35,505 nucleotides of DNA from Butyrivibrio sp. NC3005 (GTDB taxonomy: Bacteria; Bacillota; Clostridia; Lachnospirales; Lachnospiraceae), in the NCBI RefSeq assembly GCF_000424545.1, contig NZ_AUKC01000042.1:1-35505 (forward strand), given 5' to 3'. A program made the translations under genes and the position numbers. Position 1 is the stretch's first letter. Each line of letters starts with the position of its first letter. Positions 14,942 through 23,612 of this stretch are shown in pieces. The notes below the pieces were generated by a model that saw nothing but the letters and a program-made list of their open reading frames with translations, ran no database searches and had not been told where the DNA came from.

Positions 14942-15830
14942 TGAAGAGCAAATAAAAAGGCTTTTGCATGAAATCAAGGAAGCAGACGCCATTGTCATTG
15001 GCGCAGGTGCCGGACTATCAACATCTGCTGGCTTAACATATAGCGGAGAACGTTTTGAGAAATATTTCTATGACTTTGCCAAAAGATTTGGAATAAGAGA
15101 TATATATTCAGGAGGATTCTATCCGTTTCCTAGTAAAGAAATACGCTGGGCTTGGTGGGCGAGACATATTTATTTCAACAGATATATTGATGCTCCAAAG
15201 CCAGTGTATAGTGATCTTCTTAAGATGGTTTCCGATAAGGATTATTTTGTTATCACAACAAATGTAGATCACCAGTTTCAAAGAGCAGGTTTTGACAAGA
15301 AAAGACTGTTCTATACTCAGGGTGATTACGGTTTGTTTCAGAGCGTGAATCCTGCTATTCAGAAAACCTTTGATAATGAAGATTGGGTAATGAAAGCTAT
15401 GGAAGCACAAGGGTTTGTAAGAGATGATCAGGGAGTATTTCAGGTACCGATTGACGGTAAGCTACTAATGGAAATTCCTTCTGAGCTGATTCCCAAGTGC
15501 CTTGATGACGGCTCTGATATGACTATGAATTTGAGAGCTGATGATTCTTTTGTCGAGGATGAAGGATGGCATAGGGCATCTGCGGCATATTCTGATTTTA
15601 TTAGTAGATATGAGAATCACCATGTACTTTACCTTGAACTGGGCGTAGGAGCTAATACGCCTGTAATTATAAAGTATCCATTCTGGCAGATGACATTGGC
15701 AAATGATAAAGCTGTATATGCCTGCGTAAATTTTGGTGAAGCATTCTGTCCTGAGGAAATTGCAGATAGAAGTATATGTATTGATGGTGATATTGCAAAC
15801 ATATTACAAGAGATTTGGCGCTCATTTTGA
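14925..15830 (+). CDS. SirTM, sirtuin-like protein ADP-ribosyltransferase
   Basis: A 301-residue Sir2-fold enzyme of class M, expected to transfer ADP-ribose from NAD to a target protein. It has the NAD loop GAGAGLSTSAG (26-36), the TTNVDHQFQRAG segment and QGDYGLFQ, where classical deacetylase sirtuins have a catalytic His-Gly; this replacement is typical of SirTM and fits transferase rather than deacetylase activity. ELGVGANTP closes the Rossmann part. The ATG at 14925 has AAGG 6 bases before it; an alternative ATG at 14895 would add ten residues. It overlaps the macrodomain gene, so writer and eraser are translationally coupled. Target protein unknown in this context. Confidence 0.85.
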   Translation: MKNLYDEEQIKRLLHEIKEADAIVIGAGAGLSTSAGLTYSGERFEKYFYDFAKRFGIRDIYSGGFYPFPSKEIRWAWWARHIYFNRYIDAPKPVYSDLLKMVSDKDYFVITTNVDHQFQRAGFDKKRLFYTQGDYGLFQSVNPAIQKTFDNEDWVMKAMEAQGFVRDDQGVFQVPIDGKLLMEIPSELIPKCLDDGSDMTMNLRADDSFVEDEGWHRASAAYSDFISRYENHHVLYLELGVGANTPVIIKYPFWQMTLANDKAVYACVNFGEAFCPEEIADRSICIDGDIANILQEIWRSF

Positions 15831-15911
15831 ATTGTACATTCCTTGATGGAGGTTGATTCGGTATAATGGAGGATAGTTAAAATAACAATCGCAGTTTGTA
15901 GGGAACATGTT

Positions 15912-16688
15912 ATGAAATACAATTTAAACAAGGAGCTTTCAAAAATGGGAAAGAAAAAAGCTCCATCTAAAATATATTTATATCCATTAGTGAATGTCTT
16001 CTTTCAGATGTATTCATGTAAATCAGATGATGATGTTCTTGTAACAGAACATTATATCCACGGATATAATGGTGCAAGGCTAAAAACTTTTTTGATTGAA
16101 CCAAAGCATGCTGAGAAGGAATTGCCTTGTATTATTTTTTACCATGGTGGAGGCTTTTTATTGAGAGCATCAAAAACTCATTATCAAATAGCCAAATGGT
16201 ATGCCTCAAAAGCTAGATGCAAGGTGGTTTTTGCTGATTATCGTTTGTTGCCAAAGTATAAATTTCCAGTTGCGATTGAGGACTGTTTTGAAACATACAA
16301 ATGGGTATTGAATAATGCTGATGCATTAGGTATTAGTAAAAATAAGATACTATTGGCGGGGGATAGTGCTGGTGCAAATATCTCGGTGGCAGTAACGTTG
16401 ATGTCAAAGGATAGAAATGTTCCTTGCCCTAAAGGCAATCTATTGATTTATCCAGTTTTAGATAGGCGGATGAATACGGCATCAATGGAAAAGTATACAG
16501 ATACGCCAGTATGGGATTCTCGCCGAAATAAGATGTTTTGGAAAGCTTATTTAAAGGAATATACAAATGAGCAAATAAAGTATGCGTCGCCGATGGAAGC
16601 AGAATCATTAGCGGGCTTTCCTAATGGATATTCTTCAAATGGAATTCAAGACGTATGTAGCAGTAATGCTGATCATGCATTGCTTTGA
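15912..16688 (+). pseudogene. Alpha/beta hydrolase (hormone-sensitive lipase-like), C-terminally truncated
   Basis: An esterase of the HSL family: oxyanion motif HGGGF (78-82) and nucleophile elbow GDSAG with Ser152. Strand VVFADYRLLPKYKFPVAIED is typical. The protein follows the family to MEAESLAGFP (about residue 236), where the segments bearing the catalytic Asp and His should come; instead 22 unrelated residues lead to a stop. About 60 residues are missing, so it is probably inactive. The next bases belong to unrelated sequence and a relaxase scrap, so the cut is a rearrangement junction near 16620. A TATAAT lies about 45 bases upstream of the start. Confidence 0.75.
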
Positions 16689-16804
16689 TATCACCATGGC
16701 AATCTTCGATGTGGCGAGGCATGTGATTTCCCAGAGCGGAAACACTATCCAAAACTCTACTGCAGTGAATGCATCCCAACTTGCGCAGATGCGTTCCACA
16801 CTAG

Positions 16805-16948
16805 AGGCCATGTCCGTCGGACAGCTATACGGACAAGAACCATATCCATAACCACATCGTGTTTAATGCAATCTCTATGGATAGGAAAAAGAAGTTCCGG
16901 GATTTCTACTGTTACGTGCAAGTGCCATTGCGAGCAAGGATTCCATAG
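16805..16948 (+). pseudogene. MOB-type relaxase, internal remnant
   Basis: A 47-codon frame reads SYTDKNHIHNHIVFNAISMD and then RKKKFRDFYCYV. The HxHNHIVFN string is the histidine triad of MobA/VirD2-type relaxases, which nick and pilot plasmids or integrative elements in conjugation, and the KFRDF that follows is the usual context. There is no start and the frame closes at both ends. This is the only conjugation sequence seen in the window. It suggests that an integrative mobilisable element once lay here. Confidence 0.6.
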
Positions 16949-16995
16949 TTTGCGGCATTTTATTTTCCATACCGACAGTTACTATAACTATCAGC

Positions 16996-17018
16996 ATTTG
17001 TGGGCTCCGCCCACAAAT
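16996..17018. terminator. Hairpin downstream of the XRE regulator
   Basis: A perfect 10-bp stem ATTTGTGGGC / GCCCACAAAT with a TCC loop lies 18 bases beyond the regulator stop on the minus strand. No T tract follows on either strand, so terminator function is uncertain. Confidence 0.45.
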
Positions 17019-17035
17019 ACCGGTAGTATTCTTGA

Positions 17036-18115
17036 TTAAAGAATTGCTGCGTACTTGGGATTGCTTCGCAGTTTAGAAATGACATCTTCTGAGAAAAGCC
17101 CGATATACTGTTTGAATAAGCTTTCGCTGATATAAACAAAACGTGAAGGTAGTTCAACTGCGTCACTTACACCTGCGTTGGTTGGCCTTTTTATAGGTTC
17201 TTTAGCGGCCTCCATAAAGCTAGTGCCATGCTCATAGGCTTTTCCAAAACAGTCTGAGGTTTGTTTATAATCTTTATTCCTGTTACAAATACGCGCTGCA
17301 TTCAAATAAAGCAGGCATATATCACTATTAAACCAACCATAATTACCATCTCCAAAAGTTGACTTATAAAGCATAGCAAGTGAAAGATATATGTCTGGAT
17401 TATTGGCAGTTGCAAAATGCTCAAAATTCATATCTAGCAAATCTGCCAGTTGATGAAGCAGTGACAGAAGGGCTTCACTTACATATCGATCATATTTGCT
17501 GTCATGTATCATCACTGTACGAACCAATTCACGACAACTTGATAGAGAAGAACTTTGAAGGGCGATTTCTTCTATCTTCTGATAATCTCTGAGCCTGCCA
17601 AGTACTCCAATGAGCGAGGAATGAATAAGCTCTTTCATGTGAATATCGTCACAGTTCTGGTAAGCTTGCTCATATAGCTTGGCAGCTTCTTTTAATGCAG
17701 CAGTTTCATTCTTTTTTCTTTTGTCATTCGATGCAATCATCGAAAGAATCATAGCCAGTCTTTCCTGCAAATGCCATTCGTTTGGAAATTCAGATAATGC
17801 TTCTCGAAGAAACTGTTCATGCCTTTTTAATTGCTTTTTATCAGGAGTAACTCCTGGCTCCAATAGTCTGTTCGCTTTCTCAATGTATCTTGAAAGAGTA
17901 CTTTCACGATCATTGTTGTAACCGAACAGTTCATCTATTGAAACATGGAAGTAGTTTGCTATTGCAGGAATCATCTCCATATCCGGATATGCCTTGTTTG
18001 CTTCCCATCGTGATACAGCTTGATTTGTTATTCCTAGCGCTGTTGCAAGATCATCCTGCGTTCTTCTGTCTCTTTTACGTAATTCCTTAATTTTGTTGCC
18101 TAACATGATCCTCAT
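17036..18115 (-). CDS. XRE-family helix-turn-helix regulator with helical repeat domain
   Basis: A 359-residue cytoplasmic regulator. Residues 5-65 form an XRE DNA-binding domain (IKELRKRDRRTQDDLATALG, ITNQAVSRWEANKAYPDME, then FHVSIDELFGY). The remaining 290 residues are all helix, with patterns like tetratricopeptide repeats (KLYEQAYQNCDD, ARICNRNKDYKQTSDCFGKA), as in regulators that sense a ligand or partner through a superhelix. The ATG at 18115 is chosen because AAGGAG lies 9 bases before it; the open frame extends 25 codons further without support. A promoter (TTGGTC, 17 bases, TATAAT at 18155-18160) precedes it. Target genes are unknown; a palindrome (CAATTAATTG) at 18188-18197 lies close to the promoter. 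Confidence 0.8.
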   Translation of the reverse strand: MRIMLGNKIKELRKRDRRTQDDLATALGITNQAVSRWEANKAYPDMEMIPAIANYFHVSIDELFGYNNDRESTLSRYIEKANRLLEPGVTPDKKQLKRHEQFLREALSEFPNEWHLQERLAMILSMIASNDKRKKNETAALKEAAKLYEQAYQNCDDIHMKELIHSSLIGVLGRLRDYQKIEEIALQSSSLSSCRELVRTVMIHDSKYDRYVSEALLSLLHQLADLLDMNFEHFATANNPDIYLSLAMLYKSTFGDGNYGWFNSDICLLYLNAARICNRNKDYKQTSDCFGKAYEHGTSFMEAAKEPIKRPTNAGVSDAVELPSRFVYISESLFKQYIGLFSEDVISKLRSNPKYAAIL

Positions 18116-18154
18116 ATTTAAGCTCTCCTTAGATGAATTCACCGGTGTGATTTC

Positions 18155-18197
18155 ATTATATCGAAGAATATGTAGCAGACCAATAATCAATTAATTG
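18155..18197 (-). promoter_or_regulatory. Promoter and possible operator of the XRE regulator
   Basis: On the minus strand TTGGTC (18178-18183) and TATAAT (18155-18160) are 17 bases apart. The palindrome CAATTAATTG at 18188-18197 lies just upstream and may be a binding site. Confidence 0.5.
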
Positions 18198-18288
18198 TTT
18201 GATACTAAACTATTAATTTATACAACTGCTTATAAGTCAGAAAATATCGAATTCTTCAGAACCATCTGGCAGCAAAATTATTCGTGGT

Positions 18289-18322
18289 AGAGCTGTCGTG
18301 CTGATGTGCGATAGCTCTTTTA
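18289..18322 (+). terminator. Rho-independent terminator-like hairpin
   Basis: AGAGCTGTCG pairs with CGATAGCTCT (10 bp, one G-T pair) around a 10-nt loop, followed by TTTTA. It lies upstream of the small gene at 18374 and could insulate or attenuate it. Confidence 0.6.
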
Positions 18323-18373
18323 CGTTGCACTGCTAATGTCATAGGGCGCATAATAGAGAAAGCATGAGAATGG

Positions 18374-18700
18374 ATGGGGATAGTGAATAAAAGCATGTAT
18401 GATGTTATAGACGAAATCAGAAAACTAGAGGAGAAATACGGAGAAGATTTTAACTGGGGGACAGAGCTTAAGAGTGAATTCTTTGAGAATGAGTTGAGGA
18501 AAGAGTTGGCTCTGGCACCTGATTTCAATGTTAGGGCATTAGCTAGAAGCTACTCTAATGATGATGTCCTTTTTACATATGATGATAGGTTTTACCGCAT
18601 ATACCACCTTACGTATTCTAGTGGCAAGCCTATATACCAGGAGTTTGCTGATGGCAGAGTTGCGGTGAATTATATTGAAAGGCAGTTTGTTGAGGAGTAA
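18374..18700 (+). CDS. Small acidic hypothetical protein
   Basis: A 108-residue soluble protein. An N-terminal helix (MYDVIDEIRKLEEKYGEDFN) and a helical ELRKELALAPDF are followed by an alpha/beta end (NDDVLFTYDDRFYRIYHLTY) closing with YIERQFVEE. The compact acidic form and the HLTY strand recall small immunity or antitoxin proteins, but no family is recognised. The start is uncertain: ATG 18374, GTG 18383 (GGGG 5 bases upstream) and ATG 18395 are possible. It sits between two terminators as a single-gene unit. Confidence 0.6.
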   Translation: MGIVNKSMYDVIDEIRKLEEKYGEDFNWGTELKSEFFENELRKELALAPDFNVRALARSYSNDDVLFTYDDRFYRIYHLTYSSGKPIYQEFADGRVAVNYIERQFVEE

Positions 18701-18722
18701 CACATTACATATGATAATTTAG

Positions 18723-18754
18723 AAAACTTTCCGTAATGGAAAGTTTTTCTTTTA
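18723..18754 (+). terminator. Rho-independent terminator
   Basis: A perfect 10-bp stem AAAACTTTCC / GGAAAGTTTT with a GTAAT loop, followed by TCTTTT. Confidence 0.8.
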
Positions 18755-18859
18755 CGACTAATACAACAAGTGTATTATAGTTAGTGCGAGTTCCATGTAG
18801 AATAAAGTCATGAAAACAAGTATAGCAATAAACGAAATAAAAAGAATGGGGAAAACAAG

Positions 18860-20059
18860 ATGAAATTACTAATTCATGATCTCTCAACAGAAGAGTGGAG
18901 CAAGGTGGCAGACAAGTATGAAGGATGGGAGGTTATTTCTGACAACGGCACTATTAAACCTTGTACAGGCTGCTTCGCATGCTGGGTAAAAGAGCCTGGA
19001 GTATGCGCTATAAAAGATGGCTACGAGAGGATGGGCGCGCTGATCCATGAAGCGGACGAGGTGCTGGTAATCAGCAAGTATACTTATGGTGGATTTAGCT
19101 CTTTTGTCAAAAATGTATTCGACCGCAGCATAGCTTATATTCTGCCTTATCTCACAATCAGTCATGGTGAGATGCATCATAGAAGGAGATATCACGAGAG
19201 CAAAAAGTTCTCTTTTATCTTCAGAGGTAATAACCTGACAGATGCGGAGAAAGAGGCTGCCAGAACATACGTCATCGCGTTCTGCAAGAACTTCTACGCA
19301 ACCATCAAGGGTATTAGTTTCGAGGAAATGGAAAAAGATAATGTGGCAGTTGGAACTGAAAAGGCTGAGGAAAATAGCGGCAAAGTGGTTCTGTTAAACT
19401 GCAGTATGAGAGGCGACAATTCCAATTCTAGAAACCTTCTGAGAAGACTGGACAAGAGCATTGAAGGAGAAACAGAGACCGTAAATCTGGTGTCATACAT
19501 TGGTAAATATGATGAGCTAGTGGAGCTCCTGTCATCCTGTCAAAAGATAATTCTCGGAATGCCTTTATATGCTGATGGAGCACCATCTTCTGTTTTGAGA
19601 CTTATGGAGAAGATGGAAAAAATGGAGAAGCAGAGTGGGGCTATCAAGAAGCAGATCTATGTTGTGGCTAATATGGGCTTCTATGAAAGCAGACAGATCA
19701 AGAATTTGCTAGGCATGGTAAAAGCATGGTCTGAGAAATGCGGCTACGAGTACTGCGGCGGAGTGGCTGTCGGTGCCGGCGAGATGCTTGGCAAGATGAT
19801 TAAGATCCCTGATGCCTCCAAGACTTATGCCAGAGATGTGGCACTTGCCCTTGAGAAATTGGGAGGAGCAATCTCAGCTTCAGAGGGTGTTGCGGATATA
19901 TTTGCAGATGCGTATAAGTTCTCTCGCTTTTTATATCTTGTTTATGGCAACCACGGCTGGACTAAGACTGCTAAGAGAAATGGGTTGAGTAAGAGAGAGG
20001 TGTTGATGGAGGGGGATTATGGGGAATGGCGCAATAGAATTGGAAAGAGCTATATATAA
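18860..20059 (+). CDS. Tandem flavodoxin/NADPH-dependent FMN reductase-like protein
   Basis: A 399-residue cytoplasmic protein with two flavodoxin-like folds. The first (1-165) has PCTGCFACWVKEPGVCAIKD, the Cys-rich flavodoxin/iron-sulfur-flavoprotein-like motif, then ADEVLVISKYTYGGFSSFVK. The second (175-330) has the FMN phosphate-type start VVLLNCSMRGDNSNSRNLL and KIILGMPLYADGAPSSVLRL. A helical tail (TKTAKRNGLSKREVL) closes it. Such proteins reduce flavins, quinones or iron centres; the partner is unknown. The ATG has GGGG 9 bases upstream. The gene is complete and stands alone. Confidence 0.75.
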   Translation: MKLLIHDLSTEEWSKVADKYEGWEVISDNGTIKPCTGCFACWVKEPGVCAIKDGYERMGALIHEADEVLVISKYTYGGFSSFVKNVFDRSIAYILPYLTISHGEMHHRRRYHESKKFSFIFRGNNLTDAEKEAARTYVIAFCKNFYATIKGISFEEMEKDNVAVGTEKAEENSGKVVLLNCSMRGDNSNSRNLLRRLDKSIEGETETVNLVSYIGKYDELVELLSSCQKIILGMPLYADGAPSSVLRLMEKMEKMEKQSGAIKKQIYVVANMGFYESRQIKNLLGMVKAWSEKCGYEYCGGVAVGAGEMLGKMIKIPDASKTYARDVALALEKLGGAISASEGVADIFADAYKFSRFLYLVYGNHGWTKTAKRNGLSKREVLMEGDYGEWRNRIGKSYI

Positions 20060-20451
20060 TTGGTATCTAGAAGGAGAAGATGCTGCTCCGGAACCAATAT
20101 TGAAAAGGTAAGGTTGTTTTTCTTATACATGGACATCTATGATACTATGCTAAAATTATTTTTAATAAAACATATTTTAACAAAAGCGTTTTAGTAACTT
20201 CTAATTGAAGAAGAGAAACATAATACTATTATTGAGAAAGATCGGGAAACTGGTCTTTTTCTTTTATCCAAAATACCTGAGAGTTGCGTGCTCATCCTGT
20301 GTTAAACAGATTCCGGCATAAGTGGGTATAAAAAGCGTCTTGCTTTTAGAATAAAATGTGATGAATAACGTTGAAAGTGCCTCATAAAATGTGATGCCAT
20401 TTATTGAAGTGGCTATTTTTTTGTGATAATATGTGCTTGGAGGTAAAGAAA
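20060..20451. promoter_or_regulatory. Leader region of the DUF4143 ATPase with two terminators and a direct repeat
   Basis: No gene is visible. A weak terminator (AAAGATC / GGTCTTT, 20237-20258, then T-rich) probably ends upstream transcription. ATAAAATGTGATG occurs at 20351-20363 and again at 20384-20396. The second copy runs into a hairpin (GCCATTT ATTG AAGTGGC, 20396-20413) followed by TATTTTTTT. That terminator lies just before a GATAAT box and the ribosome binding site. Confidence 0.5.
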
Positions 20452-21786
20452 ATGTATTACAGACGAAAGATTGATGATTATTTAAGTAATTGGAAAGCGG
20501 ATCCAGCGCATAAACCTCTTATAGTAAAGGGGGCACGACAGATTGGTAAAACAGAATCAATCATGCATTTTGCTAAGGCTAATTATGAGAATGTTGTATA
20601 TATAAATTTTGCTTTAGAGAAGAAATTCTCGCAAATTCTTGCAGATGGATATGATGTTGCAAGTGTCATAAAGAATATATCATTGGCTGATCCATCTATA
20701 AAGTTTGTCCCTAACAAAACAGTTATCATTTTTGATGAAATTCAGGAAAACCCCGATGTAGCAACGACACTTAAATCATTTAAGATAGATGGTAATTATG
20801 ACGTTATTTGTAGTGGTTCTATGCTAGGAATTAATTATAAGAAGATTCATAGTAATAGCGTTGGGCATAAAACGGACTATGAGATGTATTCAATGGACTT
20901 TGAGGAATTCCTTTGGGCTAAGGGCTATAATCAAGAGCAGATTGACTCAATCTTATCTCATATGGTAGAACTAAAGCCATTTAATGATAATGAGTTAGCT
21001 GTTTTTAAGAGTTTATTTCTTGATTATTGTGTACTAGGAGGAATGCCGGATGTCGTAAAACTATATATTGAAACCGGAACATTTTCTGGAACTCTCGATG
21101 TACAGGAACAGATTAGGCTTGATTACGAAGAAGACGTAAGAAAGTATGCAGAAGGTCTTGATCAAACTAAAATTATAAGCGTTTATAGAAGCGTTCCTGC
21201 TCAGCTTGCAAAGGAAAACAAGAAGTTTCAGTTTAATAAAATTTCTAAGAATGCCCGTTCAAGAGAATATACCGGATGTATAGAATGGCTTATTGATGCT
21301 GGCGTTATAACTGAGTGTAACTGTTTGCAGTATCCTGAGTTGCCATTAAAGGGAAATATCGAGGAAAGTAAATATAAGCTGTACTATCCCGATACTGGAT
21401 TATTGGTATCTGCACTAGACGTGGAAGCCCAAGAGGATTTGAGAGTTAATAAAAACCTTGGCGTATATAAAGGTGCTCTTTACGAAAATTTTGTGGCAGA
21501 GGCTTTTGTTAAGCAAGGTTTAGGACTCTTTTATTATAAGAAAGAAAACTCAACATTAGAGGAAGATTTCTTTGTAAGGACTCAGAATAATTTGATTCCA
21601 GTCGAAGTTAAGTCAAATAGTGACCAGTCAAAATCATTATCTTCGCTGATAAAAAATGAGAACTATAGCGATATCTCATATGGGATAAAGCTGGGAGACT
21701 TCAATGTTGGTAATGCAAATAACATATATACTTTTCCATATTTTTGTGCATTCAAGATGAAAGAGTATTTAAAGAAAATGGATTGA
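20452..21786 (+). CDS. AAA ATPase with DUF4143 domain, intact
   Basis: A 444-residue cytoplasmic ATPase of the widespread ATP-binding/DUF4143 class. Walker A is at 27-35 (GARQIGKTE) and Walker B at 91-98 (VIIFDEIQ), with a sensor-like CSGSMLG after it. The middle carries the DUF4143 winged-helix part, and the C-terminal end (EDFFVRTQNNLIPVEVKSNS) has the E/D...E-V-K pattern of a restriction-endonuclease-like fold. The ATG at 20452 is chosen because GGAGG lies 8 bases upstream; the open frame runs 16 codons further without support. Function of the family is unsettled; phage defence and toxin-like roles have been suggested by context. This is the only intact copy of three in the window. Confidence 0.85.
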   Translation: MYYRRKIDDYLSNWKADPAHKPLIVKGARQIGKTESIMHFAKANYENVVYINFALEKKFSQILADGYDVASVIKNISLADPSIKFVPNKTVIIFDEIQENPDVATTLKSFKIDGNYDVICSGSMLGINYKKIHSNSVGHKTDYEMYSMDFEEFLWAKGYNQEQIDSILSHMVELKPFNDNELAVFKSLFLDYCVLGGMPDVVKLYIETGTFSGTLDVQEQIRLDYEEDVRKYAEGLDQTKIISVYRSVPAQLAKENKKFQFNKISKNARSREYTGCIEWLIDAGVITECNCLQYPELPLKGNIEESKYKLYYPDTGLLVSALDVEAQEDLRVNKNLGVYKGALYENFVAEAFVKQGLGLFYYKKENSTLEEDFFVRTQNNLIPVEVKSNSDQSKSLSSLIKNENYSDISYGIKLGDFNVGNANNIYTFPYFCAFKMKEYLKKMD

Positions 21787-22110
21787 TCGAAAATTAACGT
21801 CGTAAGGAAAAGAGGTAAAAATTGTCGTAGTTAACAGTCCTATTTTTGAAGTTTCATACTTTCAAAGTAGGTATATTTCGTTATATCGTTTGTAGAATAA
21901 TATTCTTTCTGAAGGAGAACTTGATGATACTTCTATCGGAATTTCCGATAAAAGTTCCGGATAGCGATGGCGCTTGCGGAGTACATTTCATAAAGTACGA
22001 CCAAACGTACTATTATTGAAATGGCTACAATTAGTTTTATTTCAGAATCCAGTATTTTGCACCTAAGTGTTATTTTGAGATATTTTTATATCTTTATTGG
22101 CTCGAATGGC
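21787..22110. other. Intergenic stretch with a small palindrome
   Basis: No gene is supported. TATCGGAA T TTCCGATA (21934-21950) is a perfect inverted repeat and could be an operator. A short GTACG/CGTAC pair lies near 21995-22010. The rest is AT-rich without a clear promoter. Confidence 0.4.
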
Positions 22111-22162
22111 CACAAAATCTTTCACCTAAAACAAAAATTTGTTTTAGGTGAAAGATTTTGTG
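22111..22162. repeat. 52-bp perfect palindrome overlapping the AbiL promoter
   Basis: Two 25-base arms are perfectly complementary around a 2-base centre (left arm 22111-22135, right arm 22138-22162). The right arm runs directly into TATAAT at 22164-22169 and covers the -35 position. In RNA form it would make a 25-bp hairpin, but no T tract follows, so it is not a standard terminator. Confidence 0.9.
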
Positions 22163-22169
22163 TTATAAT
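22161..22169 (+). promoter_or_regulatory. Extended -10 promoter at the edge of the palindrome
   Basis: TGTTATAAT (22161-22169) is an extended -10 box about 30 bases before the AbiL-like ATPase start. Its -35 position falls inside the right arm of the 52-bp palindrome. Confidence 0.55.
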
Positions 22170-22201
22170 AGAGCTGCAAACGAGAAAAAGGAGGTTGCCA
22201 G

Positions 22202-23377
22202 ATGCTGATAAGCTTTAAGTTCAATAACTTCTGCTCTTTCAATGTCGAGAGCGAATTTAGTATGGAAGCACCAAACAGCAAGGTTAAGTCGAGATATCCT
22301 GACAACTATACTTCTACAGGTGTGGGGTACGATCTTCTGAAGACAGCAATTATAGTCGGTGAGAATGCAGGTGGTAAATCCAATTTCATAGGAAGTTTGA
22401 AGTTTTTGAAATCACTCATAGATTTTAATTCCCAGGTGCAGTCTGTAGGTGCATATGTCAATGCATCTAGTTTTTTGACAGATAAGGATCCTGAACAGCG
22501 TTTTGAGATTTGCTTCATATCAGAAAAGGAACATGTCTACAAGTATTGCCTGGGAATCGATTCTAATGGAATCACAAGCGAAGGGCTTTATAAGCAGAGC
22601 AAGAGAAAAGGAACCTTTTCGTGTTTATTTTCTGTTACCAGAGATGAATCCGGAAAATATGAAAAGAAGGAGGGAAAGGCTTCTGAACTTACTACTGCAA
22701 TAAAGAATAGTAATAATAGCTATGGACTTTTTATAAGCAAGCTGGCACTTCTTGGTAATGCGGATGCTATTGAGACTTCGAGCTGGTTCAAGAATATACT
22801 TCTTCCTGGGGCGGTTCCAGAGGACCAGGACGAAAATCCAGTAGGCAGAGATGAGGATATCAAGATCATGAGAGATTCCCGCTTTTTGGATATATTCCGG
22901 ATGGTCGACTACAGTATCTGCGGCATAGAAGTGGATAATGACAAACCTTATGGTAAGTCATTGATAATTAGAAAAGATGCTGAGGAAAATGAAATCCGCA
23001 GAGAGCTTCAGCAGGATTCAACTGGTGTAAGGGAGTTTTTTGCTTGGGCAGTTCAGATATTCAGAGTGGTTTATGAGAACAGGGTTGTGTTTGCTGATGA
23101 GATGGATAGGGTTCTCAATCCCATTCTGTCAGACAGAGTTGTTGCCTTTGTAAATGGCGAGGAGCACAAGGGGCAGTTCATCTTCTCTACACACAACGTA
23201 CTGCATTTGAACCTTAAGACATATATGAAGGAACAAATTTATTTTGAGACAAAGAGCAAGGATAGCCTTACGTCAGAGCTGTATTCGCTTGCAGATTTCC
23301 CTGAGGTTAGATATGAGACTGCTAAGGTATATGAGTTTTACATGAAGGGAATTTTGGGAGGAACAGCTTTTGAGTAG
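22202..23377 (+). CDS. abiLi: AbiLi-like AAA/ABC-type ATPase (first gene of an AbiL system)
   Basis: A 391-residue ATPase of the AAA_15/21 class used in AbiL, RloC-like and PARIS-like defence. It starts LISFKFNNFCSFNVESEFSM, the usual SMC-like strand. Walker A is at 53-60 (GENAGGKS), the signature equivalent is DSTGVREFF, Walker B is VVFADEMDR and the H-loop is FSTHN near residue 334. In AbiL this ATPase is thought to sense phage and control the partner encoded next. GGAGG lies 7 bases before the ATG. It overlaps the RloB/Toprim gene by 8 bases, so the two are coupled. Walker B has Ala-Asp-Glu-Met in place of the commoner Ile-Asp-Glu. Complete by length. Confidence 0.8.
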   Translation: MLISFKFNNFCSFNVESEFSMEAPNSKVKSRYPDNYTSTGVGYDLLKTAIIVGENAGGKSNFIGSLKFLKSLIDFNSQVQSVGAYVNASSFLTDKDPEQRFEICFISEKEHVYKYCLGIDSNGITSEGLYKQSKRKGTFSCLFSVTRDESGKYEKKEGKASELTTAIKNSNNSYGLFISKLALLGNADAIETSSWFKNILLPGAVPEDQDENPVGRDEDIKIMRDSRFLDIFRMVDYSICGIEVDNDKPYGKSLIIRKDAEENEIRRELQQDSTGVREFFAWAVQIFRVVYENRVVFADEMDRVLNPILSDRVVAFVNGEEHKGQFIFSTHNVLHLNLKTYMKEQIYFETKSKDSLTSELYSLADFPEVRYETAKVYEFYMKGILGGTAFE

Positions 23378-23612
23378 AAAAGAGAGAGTGCTTAAGAAAA
23401 GGTACGCCATTTTCTGCGAAGGTGATACCGAGTACAACTCATATAGAACTCTGCTAGATGCTATCAGAAAGCAGGATAAATTGGTTTCCAACAATTACGA
23501 AATCAAGAAAAAGACGTTTGACATCATAATCAAACAAACTAATTATGATCAGGATGTTCTTAATAAGCGTGACAGTAACATTGAAGAGTTCTTTGATGTA
23601 ATTGATTGGTAG
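23370..23612 (+). pseudogene. abiLii: AbiLii/RloB-like Toprim protein, C-terminally truncated
   Basis: A TTG start with GGGAGG 7 bases upstream, overlapping the ATPase stop. The start KKRYAIFCEGDTEYNSYRTL is the first strand of an RloB/AbiLii Toprim-like domain, with the metal-binding Glu in CEGDTE. After YEIKK the sequence no longer follows the family, and the frame ends at residue 80, where full proteins have about 200 and a second acidic DxD motif. The effector is therefore probably dead while its ATPase is intact. The junction is near base 23505. Confidence 0.65.

Noticed and set aside
16624..16851. 75-codon plus-strand frame after the alpha/beta hydrolase
   Set aside because: No ribosome binding site, spans two rearrangement junctions and matches nothing; probably chance.
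22021..22218. 65-codon plus-strand frame across the 52-bp palindrome
   Set aside because: It runs through a perfect palindrome and a promoter and has no ribosome binding site.
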